DNA of 62,000 nt from positions 1,299,123-1,361,122 of the forward strand of contig RPFO01000595.1 of NCBI GenBank assembly GCA_009746045.1, given 5' to 3'. Below, piece after piece: positions 45,584-59,926 of the stretch. A model generated the notes under the pieces. It was not told the DNA's origin and ran no database searches. It was given only the letters and a program-made list of their open reading frames with translations. The position numbers were made by a program, and so were the translations under genes. This stretch comes from Mesostigma viride (taxonomy: Eukaryota > Streptophyta > Mesostigmatophyceae > Mesostigmatales > Mesostigmataceae). Every line of letters starts with the position of its first letter. Positions within the stretch are counted from its first letter, which is position 1.

Positions 45584-46931
45584 CAGTGATGATTCATACG
45601 CGATACGCGTCGTACGCGGCCCCAGGTGTATAATGTATAATACGCGGTGTATAATGTATTATACGCTGATCGTACGCTAACCGTTGAAAACCCCTTTTTT
45701 GGCATGATTTTGAGGGGTTTTCAACATTCTGAGCAACCAAGCATAGTCTGCTGGTGTTTTTCCATACCTTTTGCCTATACATGACATATATAGCATGACC
45801 TTTGGCATTGCCACCACTACCTAAATACAAGCTTAGTTTCTAACGGTCTAACTTGATAGTTTCTCTTCAAAATCGAGACAACATGCAACTAAGTATCAAT
45901 ACCAGTATCAATGCACAACTCACTGGAAAGGATAATAAATTTGTAGAACTCAAGATATGCATGCACTATACATTGCCCCGAGGTGTCGATGACATTGAAG
46001 GGCGTCGATGGCATTGAAAGGCGCAAATGAATGCCTCGCACAGCTCCTCGTCCAGCTGCTCTTTGCTGAGCCCATAAGGTGCGGGCAAATTACCGTCGGT
46101 GGATTGGCCCTTTGATGATCCGCTTGGCCCAGCCGCCCCAGCAGCGCGCCCCGAGGTGTTGCTGGCATGAGGGGACACCCAGTTAGAGGCGTCGGTTTCT
46201 ACAACGTCTGCAAGCCTGTCTTTAAGTGCCGCCCGCACATTAGCCTGCTTCTTGGCGTCACTAGTCGCCTTCCTCTTCCTGGTATTGCTTTCCTTCTCCG
46301 CCTGCTCGACCAGCAGCCTGTAACGGAGTACTCCATCATCCATGTAGTAGTTATTTGTCTGCTGCCGATTCTTGAGGATGCGCTCTTTGCTAATGTATGT
46401 CCAGACAGTTTCGGATGTGGCCTCTTCTTCATCGGGCCGCACATCATCATCGTGTTCCATTGACTCACGTGTCAGCCATGCCTGGATGTCGATATGCTAC
46501 GATCTAGGTGCCAGACGACCACGACGTTGCTGGCACACCTTATCACCTTCTTGATCCAGATAAATAGGTGTACGTTTATTTCCAAATATACTGTTGCTTA
46601 TCACCCTCTTGATGATGAATCTTCAGCCTTCCCGCCTTCACCTTCCCGCCTTCACAAGTCACAATGAACGCGCTTTTAGCTTTAGTGCACTATACACTAG
46701 CTAGCTCATCACGCAATTATTTGTTCCTACTACAGGTCGGCGCGCCGCAGTCTAGGCAAGCAAATGCACCCACCTCGTAAGCCAAAAATATGCCAAAAAT
46801 ACGCGAAAATACGCAAAAATGCGCAAAAATACGCGTTGCGTATGAAAGTACCCCATTTTCGTACGCGCCGCTTGCGTATCGCGCATAATACGCTAAATAC
46901 GGCGTATAATACGGCGTATGAATCATCACTG
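45584..46931. mobile_element. hAT-like DNA transposon, non-autonomous
   Basis: 18-bp perfect TIRs CAGTGATGATTCATACGC lie at 45584-45601 and 46914-46931. Flanks are TGGGTAAATT (45574-45583) and TGGGTAATT (46932-46940), a slightly altered 8-9 bp duplication. Subterminal regions are dense in GCGTA/TACGC. A minus-strand ORF (45966-46460) starts MEHDDDVRPDEEEATSETVW and ends EELCEAFICA; the next frame continues PFNAID, recalling the IPFN motif of hAT transposases. No DDE or dimerisation region is present. Mutator is an alternative. Confidence 0.65.
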
Positions 46932-48692
46932 TGGGTAATTCCGCTCCGCCGGAATCATTGTGCGTGAGATGTACTCGATGGGCTGAAGGCCCTTGCCTTG
47001 GTCCTGCAGGAGAACACCCCCGATGGCCACCTTGCTGGCGTCAGTAGCCACGACGAAAGGAAGGGACGGGTCCGGCAGGACGAGGACCGGCGCTGTGGTG
47101 AGGTGGCGCTTAAGTGCCTCGAAGGCCTGCTGGCACTGCTCAGCCCAAAGGAACTGGGTACCCTTCTTGAGAAGAGCGTTAATCGGGGCGGCGATGGTGG
47201 CAAACCGCGGAATGAACCGCCGGTAGTAGGAAGCCAACCCCAGGAAACTGCGCACCCCTTTCACGTCCGTGGGGACCGGCCATTGCTGTACGGCCTCGAT
47301 CTTCTCCGGGTCGGTCGCGATGCCGTCCGCAGACAGGGTATGGCCCAAAAAGGGCACACAGCGGCCGGCGCGCACCTTGGCCTTCCGCGCCGACAGGTGC
47401 TCGTCTTCCATGATCTGACGCACTGCGTCAACATCCTCCAGGTGCTCCTCGAACGTCTTGGAGTACACCAGGATGTCGTCCAGGTACGCCAGCGCGCACG
47501 TGCGCTTGTAGGTCCATGGTGGGCGCGCCCCCTTCTGCGGGTCCGTCAGATCCTTGGAGACCTGCGGCAGGTGGGCCGTGCCCATCACTGGACGGAGGAG
47601 GTCGTTCATCAGCATCTGGAAAGACGCCGGCGAATTACACAGGCCCATTGCCGCCACCCGAAACTGGTAGTGGCCGAAGGGCGTGGCGAACGCGGTCTTG
47701 TGGCAGTCTTCCGGCGCGATGCGCAGCTGCCAAAACCCGTCCGCACAGTCGATGACGGTAAAGCACGTAGCCCCTTGGACACGGTTGAAGATGTCGTCGA
47801 TCCGCGGTAGAGGATCCCGGGACTTGACAGTGATGGCGTTCAGCTTCCGGTAGTCAGTCACCAGCCGCCACTTGCCCCCTGGCTTGGGAACGAGCAGCAC
47901 GCCCGCTGAGAAGGGGCTGTTGCTGGGTTCAATGAGCCCGGCGTCGAGCAGCGAAATGAGGATCTTCTTGAGCTCCACCAGCTCGACTGGGCCCATGCGG
48001 TACATGGGAGACGCTGTCGGCCCGGAACCCTCCTGGACCTGGATACGGTGTAGCACCGAACGATTGGGAGGGAACTGGGGTGTGCGATCCGCGAAGAGAG
48101 TAGCGCGCTTCTCCAAGACGGCGTTGAACCGCGCCAGCTCGTCCGGAGTGAAGCCGACGCCGATCTCATTAAGCATGGCCTGATCGGTGCTGTCCAGGTC
48201 GATACGGTACATCGCATACTCCTTGCCCTTCCGAAGTTGGCGCGCCAGCGTCTTGCTACTCATCAGGATCTGGGACGCTGGTCGAGGCCCGTCCGCCGAG
48301 CGCTCGTGTGTAATGTTATGGACCTCGGCGGCCTGTGCCCTGTACTCGCTGTCGGGGCACCAGAAGGAACCGTCCGGAAACCAAACTACCCGTCGGCGCA
48401 CACTGATGTCCACATCCTGCTTGTCCAACCAGTCCACTCCAATGATGATGTCCGCAGCGCCCAGCGGTGCAATAGTCGCTACCAAGTCCACCGGTGTACC
48501 TTGCAGCACGCCCTTGACGTCTGCTAGGCCCGGCGATTGGTGTCGCCGGCCATCCGAATAGGTGACATGCACTGCCGTGTTGTGCGGTCGTGGAACCAGG
48601 CCCAGCCGGCGCACCAGGGCCTCGTTGATGAAGGACGTGGAGGCACCTGTGTCGACCAGAAACTTCACGTCCATGACCGTTTTCTCCTTCAA
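46932..48692 (-). CDS. Gypsy pol: protease, RT and RNase H start
   Basis: Starts MKEKTVMDVKFLVDTGAST, a canonical retropepsin (DTGA, then IIIGVDWL). RT motifs in order: GVLLVPKPGGKWRLVTDYRK, FTVIDCADGFWQL, FRVAAMGLCNSPASFQ, ALAYLDDILVYS (YLDD) and FLGHTLSADGI. RNase H begins FVVATDASKVAIGGVLL. The frame is cut by the hAT-like element at ERNYP. The order PR-RT-RH-INT is standard for Ty3/gypsy. Confidence 0.92.
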
Positions 48693-48914
48693 ATACGGAT
48701 CAAGGACGGTGGGAGGAACCAGTCACCCTCCACTGAAAAGAAACAAATGTCGCGAGGCTGCCTTCTTGCAATGCACGCGCCGCCGGTTGGGTGGCCGCGT
48801 CTGAAGCCACGTTATTGACGTCTACCTCTACTCTAATTGACTCCGCGTCCGGACTACCATCTGATTTCTCTACCCTATCCTCTCCCCCGGGGCCCAAGCC
48901 CACGGGCAAGGCTA

Positions 48915-49681
48915 CTACTCCCGAGGAGCGGTGGGACGGGAGGCCGCCTCGCCCGACCGCCCGCCCTCTTCCCCCCCCTCCTCCTCTTCGTCAGCCTCCT
49001 CCTCGTCGTCATATTCATAGCCAGCCACGGCGTGCGCCTGACCGGAAGAGGAGGACTGTCGCCGCGCCTCAATCTCGTTAACCGCACGCAACACGCCCTT
49101 GGTAGAGCTGGTCGCGGGCGGTCGCGGCTGCTGGTACTGAGTCGGGACCTGTCTGGCATGCTGCAGGCGAGCCGCACGCTCGCCCGCGTTGCGGGGTCGA
49201 TCGGTCCCGACACCGGAGGAGTCGGGGCGGCTGCCGAAGGCTGGTCCAGAGAAGCGACCGCTGGGTTCCATCTCCCCCGCGCCGCGACCGACGTGCTTGC
49301 CCCGGAGCTTGGGGCAGTCACGCTTGAGGTGTCCCACCTCGCTGCACATGAAGCACCGCGCCTTGCTAGCGTCGATCGCGTTGACACCCTGGTCGCTATA
49401 GTCGTCATCAGGGTCGCCGAGGTAATCGTCCTCCGCCTCGCCGGCGAAATCCGTGGAATACATCTGATTCACCCGCCTCGGGGGAGCTGGCCTGAAGAAA
49501 CGACGCACGGAGGGTGCACGCGCCCGCGAGTCACCACGTCGGCCACCTGCAGAAGGTATCTCTGGATATTCAAGATGTCCCACTCCTTCCACGGCACCTC
49601 AGCGTAGTGTTTGAATACCTCGTCCTGTAGCTCGGGGCTGAGCGCCTCAATGAATCTGATCTTGTACTCGTACCAGGTCAT
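48915..49681 (-). pseudogene. Gypsy gag, C-terminal part with CCHC knuckle
   Basis: A capsid-like segment MTWYEYKIRFIEALSPELQD (49469-49681) continues after a frameshift into 49592-48915, with knuckle CFMCSEVGHLKRDC, an Arg/Gly-rich stretch and an acidic tail (YDDEEEADEEEEGGEEGG). Between it and pol (48693-48914) is a short frame-changing junction. Gag packages element RNA. Confidence 0.75.
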
Positions 49682-49706
49682 GTCGGTCAGGTAGGCGGCG
49701 CTGGAC

Positions 49707-51521
<1,815 letters not shown>

Positions 51522-52661
51522 GTGCTATAGATCTATAACTATAGAACCTAGTACTACTCCCTAGTAATAGTCTCCTCTACTGTCTGCTAGGGCCAATGGT
51601 CAACTGAGAGAAGGTAACTGTAACTGCTGTCCCCTCCCCCTGACTACTGATCGTGGGTGGCTTGGAGCATTCACGAGTGGTGTGCATCCCCTCAGGCAAT
51701 GGCATGTGTTCCCTAACAAACCTATCTGCATCTGTGATGTTATCAAACCCCTTCCACTTAGCACTAGAGTCTTTGGACATTATCTTATCCTTGATGTGTT
51801 CTTCACATGCCTTCCAACTGTAAAATATGGCTGGTCTACCCTCGCCCCCATCATGGGCCACGGCATAGTAACGAAATCCAGATTGACCACCCTTATTTAT
51901 TCCGGTTGCGTCTGGGCATGTTACATCATAGGCTGGCAGAGGCTTGCAAGCAGGAGAGAAGGAGGGGATCCCAGGCTACCTCTAGGTGCAGTGACCTTTA
52001 CCAACACAAACGAGGGAGAAGCACAGAGTCTAACACAGCACACGCCCGAGCTTTCCGCGGAACGGGCTATACGCACACACGGAGGTAAACACCGTCAACA
52101 CAGTCGGCAACAGCCAGACGGTATCCACCCCCACGACCCCTTGCAGGTCAAACAACGAATGTCCGTCTCCGCGACGTCCATGGGCTCCAGCGACATTTAC
52201 AACCTGTAGAGGGTACAACGTATAACATAAACCCCCTACGCGTGCGGTCCCGGAGAGAAAGCGAGCTCGCCAGCTAGCCTTCAGCAGGCATAGCTTGTAA
52301 AAAAAAAGAATTCTAACTAGGGGACGTACCATCCTCGATGACGTTAATCCCTCCTGAGCTGGCCGCCACCCGGTGTCGTTGAAGGCAAGCCCTGGCCGCC
52401 ATTAGGTGTCGTTGAAAACAGGGGGGCTGAACGCTATCGTTAACAGCACCTCACCACAGGACTATTGCTAGCCCCGCCGAGTATCCCAGACTGGCCGCTT
52501 GCTGCCTAGGTCGTCGTTGAATCCCTTTACGGGCTGGCCGCCGACCTGTCAGCAATCGTTGAATTCCGGAACCTCTACCTACGCCAAGCTCCGCCTTGGT
52601 ATCCTAATTGGCCTCACTAACCCTCTCCGCGAGAGTTAGCTAACCTTCCCAGCACATTTCC
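51522..52661 (-). other. Gypsy 5' leader
   Basis: About 1.1 kb between gag and the primer site. It holds short tandem CTGGCCGCC-type motifs with GTTGAA (52350-52560) and an AG-rich tract (51491-51515). No gene supported. Confidence 0.6.
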
Positions 52662-52673
52662 TCCGATAACCAG
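52662..52673 (-). other. Gypsy primer-binding site candidate
   Basis: The minus strand directly after the 5' LTR reads CTGGTTATCGGAGG. TGGTTATCGGAG resembles the methionine-tRNA primer site (TGGTATCAGAG) used by many LTR elements. The matching tRNA was not checked. Confidence 0.5.
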
Positions 52674-53256
52674 TGTTACGTCCCAGCCCAGACACACCTA
52701 GCCTGAGCTACGTAGCGAAAGATCCTCTTTGCCGGAATTAGGAATAATTCAAGGTGGCCTGATGTAGATTGCGCTTCACGACGTGAGTCGTGAGATATCT
52801 GGCACCGCGGCTTGATGCCAAGCTAATTGTACACACTTATAATGGCTAGCAATACCAATTACAAATGGATAGTTGCCCCGGGCTCAATGTGTAGGCGTAT
52901 TCGCACTTATCATTCATCAAACCAAGAGGACGAGACTCTCGTCCTCGGACTAATTTAACCTAGGTTGATTGCGGCGCAGATACACGCCAATTTCCCTAGA
53001 ACAATCCAAGTCAATCATTCCACGTAGGATCCGGGCCGACATCGACCCTCAACTACAGGATCCACGCCTAGAACTACGGACGGACTCAGAACTGGCGCGG
53101 CGCCACGGCACCGGCCCCTAAAAGGGCAACCTAGGACCAAAATAACTAGTCCAATTCACACAATAGCCAATATCCATAAAACCCAATACAATAGACCAAA
53201 CGGCCTTAGTAATTTATTCCATTGTTACGTCCGACCAAAAGGGCCGGGACGTAACA
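52674..53256 (-). repeat. Gypsy 5' LTR
   Basis: 583 bp matching 11911-12493 at all but about six positions. It is followed by the GTACA duplication at 53257-53261. Confidence 0.95.
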
Positions 53257-53480
53257 GTACAGAGCTTATGCATGTGGTCCGTCGTCTCGTGCCGACCATT
53301 AACAGTCATAGCGACGCAGGATTAATACGACGCGCGCTTGTGCGACGACTCTTGCCGACACATCGACTTTCTCGATTCCAAATCACAGGTTGCTCTCGAA
53401 GTGGGAATTATCTAGAGCCCGAAGCTGGGCAAGCGGTCTGCTCACGCGGTCGTTGGGTAGATGAAATCAACCCGCCTACC

Positions 53481-56425
53481 ATGGCGCCGCGGGCTCTCCC
53501 ATGGCCGGCCTTCTTCTTCATCAGCATCCTATTGGCACATACTACTGCCGCCCGCGCGGTCGCCCAAGCGCCCGCTGGCGTGACCGCACCGGCAGCAGGT
53601 CCGGGGTGCAGCCGGTGACCGGCTGCGACCGAGGCACTTGCAACCACGCGAAGCAGGTGTGCCGTTGCCAGTACGGGTTCTGGGGCGCCCGGTGCGAGGA
53701 GTACATGCTGTGGAGCTACTCGTTCGGGCGCACAGATGGCGCCAGCTGGTCGCCACCTGTCCTCCCGCCAAGCCTCTGGACTGCCATGCGGCTTCACCCA
53801 GTCTCCTGCATGTGCTTGGTGGAGCTCCGGGCGGCGAATGGCATCCACCGCTTCCAGCAGGAGGTAATTAACGAGGACTTGCACACGCAACAGCGAGGTA
53901 ACGAGGACTTGAGCACGAGGCCTCTCATCGTTCTAACGAGTAAAAATTGAATGTGTGAAGGGAGGGAGAGAGGGTCGGATGGATGGACAGATGGGTGGAC
54001 TATACCGACAGACGGATGAACAAATGATGGGGGAACAAATGACGGATGCATGGGTGAACAAATAACTGCGTGCGTGCTATCATCACCAGATGAGGTGAGC
54101 GCGTTTGGACGGTTTGGTACCACACCATGCCGTGGATGGAGACAGGATCCTCAAGTTGAAGTAGAAATGGTAAGATACCCCTAGCATTATCATAACTTAT
54201 ATGAAGGGAAGAATGAGGACTATGGCCTCCCGTCCTTGTGAAGCATGCGTGCTGTCATCTGACACGCATGCCGCCAGGGTTAACCATGCGTTTGGGAAGG
54301 ATGCGTTTGGGAATCGTGTGGTGACTTGCGCACGCAGCCTCTCCCAGTCGACGGTGACTTAGGTAGCATTATCAGGGAGTCGTCCACAAGGTGAAACGAA
54401 GGGCGCCCAAAGCTGAAGGTGGTGAGCGTGACCTGGCGGGATCGCGGCTGAGTTGACTGCATGAGACTGACGCTTGATTGTTTTTGTTAGTCGGTCTCTA
54501 GCAATGAGACTTGTAACTCTATGTTTCCTAACCTCAAGCCCAAGCCTAAGTACTCCAACACTCATACCCGCACCTGTGTGCCCAAGTGCAGCTCATCTCA
54601 CCCCAGCCTGTGGTCACTGGAGGCCTCTGCACGGCCAAGCTTAGCACGTCGGTCGTGCTCATGGCTACTGAGGTAGTCGATTGTGGTCACTGCTCGTTGT
54701 CCCAGGCGTGATCAGGGCTGCGCTACGTCATGATCATGCCTTGTAATGTAATTCATGTTCAACCTCTAGTCAGTCAACCATCATGCTGACGACGATGTTG
54801 ACGACGATGCTGCCCGTTTCCCCACATCCCCCCCCCCATGCACCCTCCCCCCCCCCCCATGCATCCCCCCCCCCCCCCCCGCCCCCCCACATGCACCCCC
54901 CCCATACACACACACATGCACTGCCCCCCCTTCCGCACAAGCACAGATCCAAGGCAAGACCGAGTGCTTTGTGCGCGTGCCCACGGCCCCAGTGACCCGA
55001 GCCACTCTACTCTTGCACCAGCACTCGCAGCTGGATTTCGGAACCGGCGGGCCTGCAGGGACCTCCGACGCCCTGGGTGCGGGTCCAAAAGCCTCCTCTC
55101 TGCTTGGGAGTGTTGCCACATCCGTGCAAGGGGCAACACAGTCTTCTTCTCCTCCGCATCATGCACTAGGGGCCGGGAATTAATCTACGTCATCCACATA
55201 TCGCCTCGTGTGTCCTCTACTGGGGAGCCTGTGACGACCTCGCCATCTGGCGGTGAGGAGTTCAGCCTGTACATGAGCACGCTGGCTCAGTTTGACGCGG
55301 AGACATTCCAGCGGGCGTGCAGCGTGGACTCGGTGAGCGACTCGCTTCTCCATCGAGGGGCCGGGGCTGTGCCGGCCGCGTGCCGCCAGCTGGCGGACAC
55401 GTACGTGAGGCCGCATGGGGTATACCAGGCCAGGGCGGCGGGGGGGGAGGGCAGCCAGTGGATGCGGGACGCCATGTGCGTTCAGCAACTCCGGGATTGC
55501 GAGGGGGTCCGTGCTAATTTGAGCCAGTTGGCGGCGACCAGCACCACCGCCGCCGCGCTGGGGGCATTGTCCAAGGTGTTGACCGGGATCGGGGCAGCGG
55601 GTGGCGGGGATGCCGGCCTGGTGGAAGCGTTGGTGGCGGTCGACGTGCCAATGGTGGGGGTGGGAGCGTCAATGGTGGCGGAGGGAATGGGGTTGGCCAG
55701 GGGGGGCTCAGGGGGGGGTAATCAGGCCAGCCTGGGAGAGGCACCGTGGGAGAGGGCACCGGGTTATATTTGGGGGAGGAGGCGACGGAGACTTGTTGTC
55801 CGAGAGACGTCTCCCGATGCCTCGCCGAGAAGATCATTGGGGAGGGCGCCGGGGGCCGGTCGATGGCATTTGTTAACGCTCGGTGCTCTTGCGCGGTCGG
55901 GCTGGCTGGGCCTCGCTGCGAGGCGCCCTGCAAGCTGGGCTGCGTGAACGATTGCTTGGGCCGTGGCGAGTGTCTCGCGGCGTGGTGCCGTTGCCAGCAG
56001 GGCTGGTTTGGAATCGATTGCTCCATCCCTGCGAACGAAACGATTCGCAATAACGCAAGTCTCGGGGGCACCTCGGGGGATCCGGGTTCGGGGACAGGAA
56101 AGAATTCGGGTGATCCAGTCATGGGGAATAGTGCAAGCAATCCGACGGTTGAAAGGGTCACGACTCCTTCGCGCTATTGGAGGGCGGGCACGCCGGTGGG
56201 GCCCACGCAGCCGCCCCCCAAGAGCCTTGCCGAGCTGAAAATATACGTGTACGATGTGGCGCCAAGTGTGCTCCAGAGCGAGCCGTGCATAACAGGCTGT
56301 GCGTCTTTCTGCGGCTACGGCATCTACAAGGCCAACATCTTCTTCCTGTTGACGCTCCTCAACGACCCCGCCCACGTCACGTACGACCCGAACGAGGCGC
56401 ACCTATTTTTGGCGCCGCTGCTGCA
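53481..56425 (+). pseudogene. Decayed EGF-module exostosin-like gene, truncated
   Basis: Exon 1 (53481-53863) starts MAPRALPWPAFFFISILLAH and has the EGF-like module GCDRGTC...CRCQYGFWGARCEEY, but a frameshift near 53600 separates the two. Its 383-bp length is not divisible by three. The donor GAG/GTAATT matches its paralogues. Exon 2 starts near 54947 (TECFVRVP) and has at least two frameshifts. It contains a second EGF-like module (CLGRGEC...CRCQQGWFGIDC) and the GT47 start (LKIYVYDVAPSVLQSEPC) to HLFLAP. There it is cut by unrelated sequence at about 56425. It was divergent from the intact gene before the gypsy insertion. Confidence 0.8.
54828..54946. repeat. C-rich tract at an intron 3' end
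   Basis: C homopolymers with CATGCA and CACACA motifs end at the inferred acceptor GCACAG/ATCC. The intact paralogue has a pyrimidine-rich minisatellite at the same place. The rest of this intron (53864-54827) shows nothing recognised. Confidence 0.8.
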
Positions 56426-57789
56426 GTTAAAGAAACTGTGGCTGAACTGTGGTTCAGCCTGCACTGATTAATATCTACAGAGGAAGTAGTTATATTAATC
56501 AATAGGTTTACGTTGCTGGTTATGGATACCAGCACAGAATGCACGAGGCACGTGAGAACCGTCGCCAAAGGTGCGAGGACACAGGTGCAGGGAAAGTGGT
56601 GCTACCAAGTGGCAGCGTCCTGCTCATTGTATACTAATTGTGACGCAGTCACATCCAGATGACTGATAGGACAGATCATCTCACAATATTGCTGTCCTTC
56701 ACTCTGGACCAGCAGATCTCGACTCGTTATCCATAAATAGTCACATCAGTGTCCTGTCGCACAAGTCCTGTCACTATTTGTTACGTCTAATCAATAGCAT
56801 TGATTAGACCGCAGTGTCGGAGACTAAATGTCCTATCGTACACTGTGACAAGACGTCGTATGCCACGCGTCACTTGAAGAACCACCGTAGAATCACCGAA
56901 TCCAAGTAGAATGTAGTAGAACAGTATCTTGCTCATATCTCGAGCAATACTCATCAGAATGAACCCGTTTCTGGATTGTAGTAACCGGAAGTAGAATCTC
57001 TACAAGCCAAGTAGCTTAGTAGAATAATATTGCTTGCCAGGCAATATTAACTCCAGCCCTTTCTTTCTTTTAGAGCTGTTAGGCTTGGCAACACATATAT
57101 AGAACAACATGCATAGCACTTGACATCCCTCCCAGCTCTCTGTAGTCTCTGCTCGGGATTAATCAAGCACCAGATCACAACACATCTCAGCCATGACAAA
57201 TTACAATGATTTCCCTATCCACTGGAAGTAGAAAGCCAAGTGTTTGGAGTAGCAGCTTGTGGCTAACCAGAATAATGACCAAAATGGAATCATCACCATA
57301 ATGGCTCCTGATTGGAACCCCACAAGTTACCAACAAGACCTTATCAGGTAGACATTGATAGTTATCAGAACTGGCGCCCACCATGGACTGAGAAATAGCA
57401 CATCACAAAATATATTGAGTATTGGGTTAAGCACATGACAAACTACCTTCCTCTGTCTGGGACAAAACTAGGGGGACCTGTCGCCACCTCACCAGCAAGG
57501 TTGATGGGTCAGCCAATCCGGGAAAATCCGCCTAAGCAGCCCCAGGGAATCGAACCCTGCCCTATAGAATCCCTTTGGTTGAGACAAACCTCAAACTGAG
57601 GGCAAACCCCCAACCAACATCATGCTCCATGACTGAGCATTACATAGAATACAGTATTATACATATATGTACACAGAGCATTACTGCCCTCAGAGCATCA
57701 CAGCTCTCAGCATAACAGAGCCCAGCTCAATGTTAGCTCTTCTCACCCAACAGTCACCAAACTCAAAGCTCCAACTGGAATTGCTCAAC
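56426..57789 (+). mobile_element. Probable LTR-element fragment replacing the exostosin 3' part
   Basis: Unrelated sequence begins abruptly in the GT47 domain. TTATCAGAACTGGCGCCCAC near 57360 resembles a retrotransposon primer site. The upstream 930 bp could then be an LTR ending near GGTAGACA. AGCCCTTTCTTTC near 57056 recurs in altered form near 58836. No second LTR or target duplication is visible, so this is tentative. Confidence 0.35.
57520..57625 (-). repeat. tRNA-like (SINE candidate) promoter motif
   Basis: On the minus strand GGTTCGATTCC (box B-like) lies about 50 nt after TTGCCCTCAGTTTGAGG (box A-like). It does not fold as a full tRNA by eye. Treat it as a weak SINE or retroelement signal. 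Confidence 0.25.
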
Positions 57790-58188
57790 TCACACAGAGG
57801 AGCTCATCAGCTTGTAAAGAAGCTTGTATTGCTCAGCAGACTTGTGAGGCAACTTGGTCAAGGCATCAGCAGGATTCTCAGAACCTGGAAGATGTTGAAT
57901 ATCTACCAGACCTGCCAACTCCTTCAACAGGAGATAATCCAGATCTCTGCTTCTGGCCAGTTGCTTGTGCACAAACTGGACCATGCCTATGTTATCTGAA
58001 AGGATCAAAGTCTCCAGCTGAAGAGTATGAGGAGTCACTGAAGCCATAGCTAGCAACAGCTCCTTGATGTACAAACTGGACTGAATCCCTTCACAAATGG
58101 CTCTGCACTCAGAGACATCTGAACTCACAGCAACCCTTCTTTGAAGACGACTGTACCGGGCCACAAGACTAGGCCAGTTAGCAAACAA
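57790..58188 (-). pseudogene. Copia RNase H fragment
   Basis: Reads ARYSRLQRRVAVSSDVSECR, AICEGIQSSLYIKELLL, ILSDNIGMVQFVHKQ, DYLLLKELAGL, then NPADALTKL and a stop. It is closest by eye to the Copia-A RNase H end (DFLLLKELSYAV...NPADAVTKL). RT and other domains are absent, and it is antisense to the surrounding exostosin remnant. Confidence 0.8.
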
Positions 58189-59783
58189 GCCCAGAGCGTG
58201 TGAGCTCTTGGTCTTTCACGTCGAGTTGAGCCAATTGCTGGGGGACAGCAACCTTTAGCCCAAGCACCAAGCCACACCTTGTTGGTCACTTCCACGTTCA
58301 AGTGGGCAACCAGAGCGCGTGCTTCCGAGATAGCTTGGCCATCCCCATGACCAAGCTATATGCTTCTTTGTTGCTCCTCGTTCCCATCGGCATGACGAGG
58401 CACGTTGCAGGCTTGCTAGCAAATCCTCAACGTCCACTGGCATCCTTGCAGAGCCAGGACGAACTGGATTTACCTAGCCACCTGCAACCTAGGAAGTACA
58501 GGACCTGTCACAAGCCTGCAAGACCTAGTATCCTTGCAGCCTTGTGCCAGTTCCAGTACCCCACCAGCCGCAGGCTGCTGTCCCTCCTGGTCTACGTGGA
58601 CTACAGTCACGTGATAGACAGGCTAAGCCTGTGCAGGCACGGCCTGCCACGTGTCCTGTCCACTACCCCAGATGGTTGCACCCTCGCCGGCCGCGGACGG
58701 CTAGGATCGACTTCGGGACCTTATATCTTTCTCGTCCCTTGTCTGTTTCAGGCGGTCAGCACGGCGTTGGAAAGGTCTTTCCAAACTGCATCCACTTAGC
58801 ATATTAGTCGCCCAAAATGCTAACTCCAACCCTTTCTTCTTTTGGAGCTGGACCAGTTTGAAACAACCTAACCTAGCCTGTGCCCACTCAGCCACAACAG
58901 ACCGCTTGGTCCCTTGATTGAGGTTGATCAGACCTGTCAGGGCCCCGGTTCCTGCCTTCTTTTTGGGAACACAACATATGTGCCCTTGGATCAGTCTAGG
59001 TATACTGGCCAGTGAATCAGAGGTCACCCCAGGTTATCCCCTGACCCCTTGGTCAGCTCCCAACCTTTCCTTGGGAACTTGGTGTTGGATTAATGTCAAG
59101 GCACATTACCTAGTTCAATGGCTGGGATTACAGGGCGCCAAGAACGTACTATTGTGAGTTCCTGGTCTTTCACAGTTATCACAGGCGCCCGTTCATATGG
59201 CGCCCGCCTTGGCCAACCTTTCCCTTCTGCTCAAAGAACCCAGGTAGCACCTATATAAATGCTGCCTCCTTGGGGAGCCCATGTCTTCACTGGGTGTTAA
59301 GCCCAGGAGTCATTCATGCCAGGCTGTGGCTCTGCTGGGGAATTGAACCCCACCCCAACCTCCAGGTTTAAAGATGACCTGGAACTTTGAACAAGACATG
59401 TACAACAATGAGAGTCACAAGATGAGAATGACATGATTATGTTTTATTCAAGCAATATATAACCCAGAATGTGGCTCCCTGGCAACCATGTGGCCCATGG
59501 TCACACAACCAGGTTCTTTATTAGCAAACAGGTTGAAACAAGCACTAGAAAGACATATATTCAGCAACCTGTAAGAACCAGCATTCGGGCTGCCCTTGCA
59601 TGGCCTAACTGTTTGAGGCCAAAGGCGTCGACTTAAGTCCTGGCGACTCTTCTGAACCCCATGGGGAGGGCCAGGCATGATTCTCAGCTGGTAGGAGTGC
59701 ATTCCACACCAACTCCTGTCCAGGAGGGTGTACCTAACCCTGAAGGACCGGCTGTCAACCAGTAAGCACCAGTCACCACTTGG
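58189..59783. other. No gene recognised; retroelement debris likely
   Basis: Open frames occur without recognisable domains. A box B-like GGTTCAATTCCCC is on the minus strand near 59340. Confidence 0.4.
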
Positions 59784-59921
59784 TGTCGCGTCTGCGTGCC
59801 ACAATCTCCGGCGCCACCATGGCGGCTGGCCACTCAGCTTAATTTGGTAAAACCCAAATGAGCTGAGCTGATGTGCCTGCCTTAACTGCATGCCCTGTGG
59901 GGTGGGCGAGGACCTGTCCCA
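59784..59921 (-). repeat. 138-bp LTR-like repeat, copy 1
   Basis: The plus strand starts TGTCGCGTCTGCG and ends GACCTGTCCCA, nearly identical to 61065-61202. Read on the minus strand it is TGGGACAGG...CGCGACA, with TG and CA termini. No flanking duplication was seen. Confidence 0.7.
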
Positions 59922-59926
59922 TGATT

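Noticed and set aside
59448-59891. Protein-coding gene repeated at 60945-61262
   Set aside because: The shared segment is the 138-bp LTR-like repeat, with no homology beyond it.
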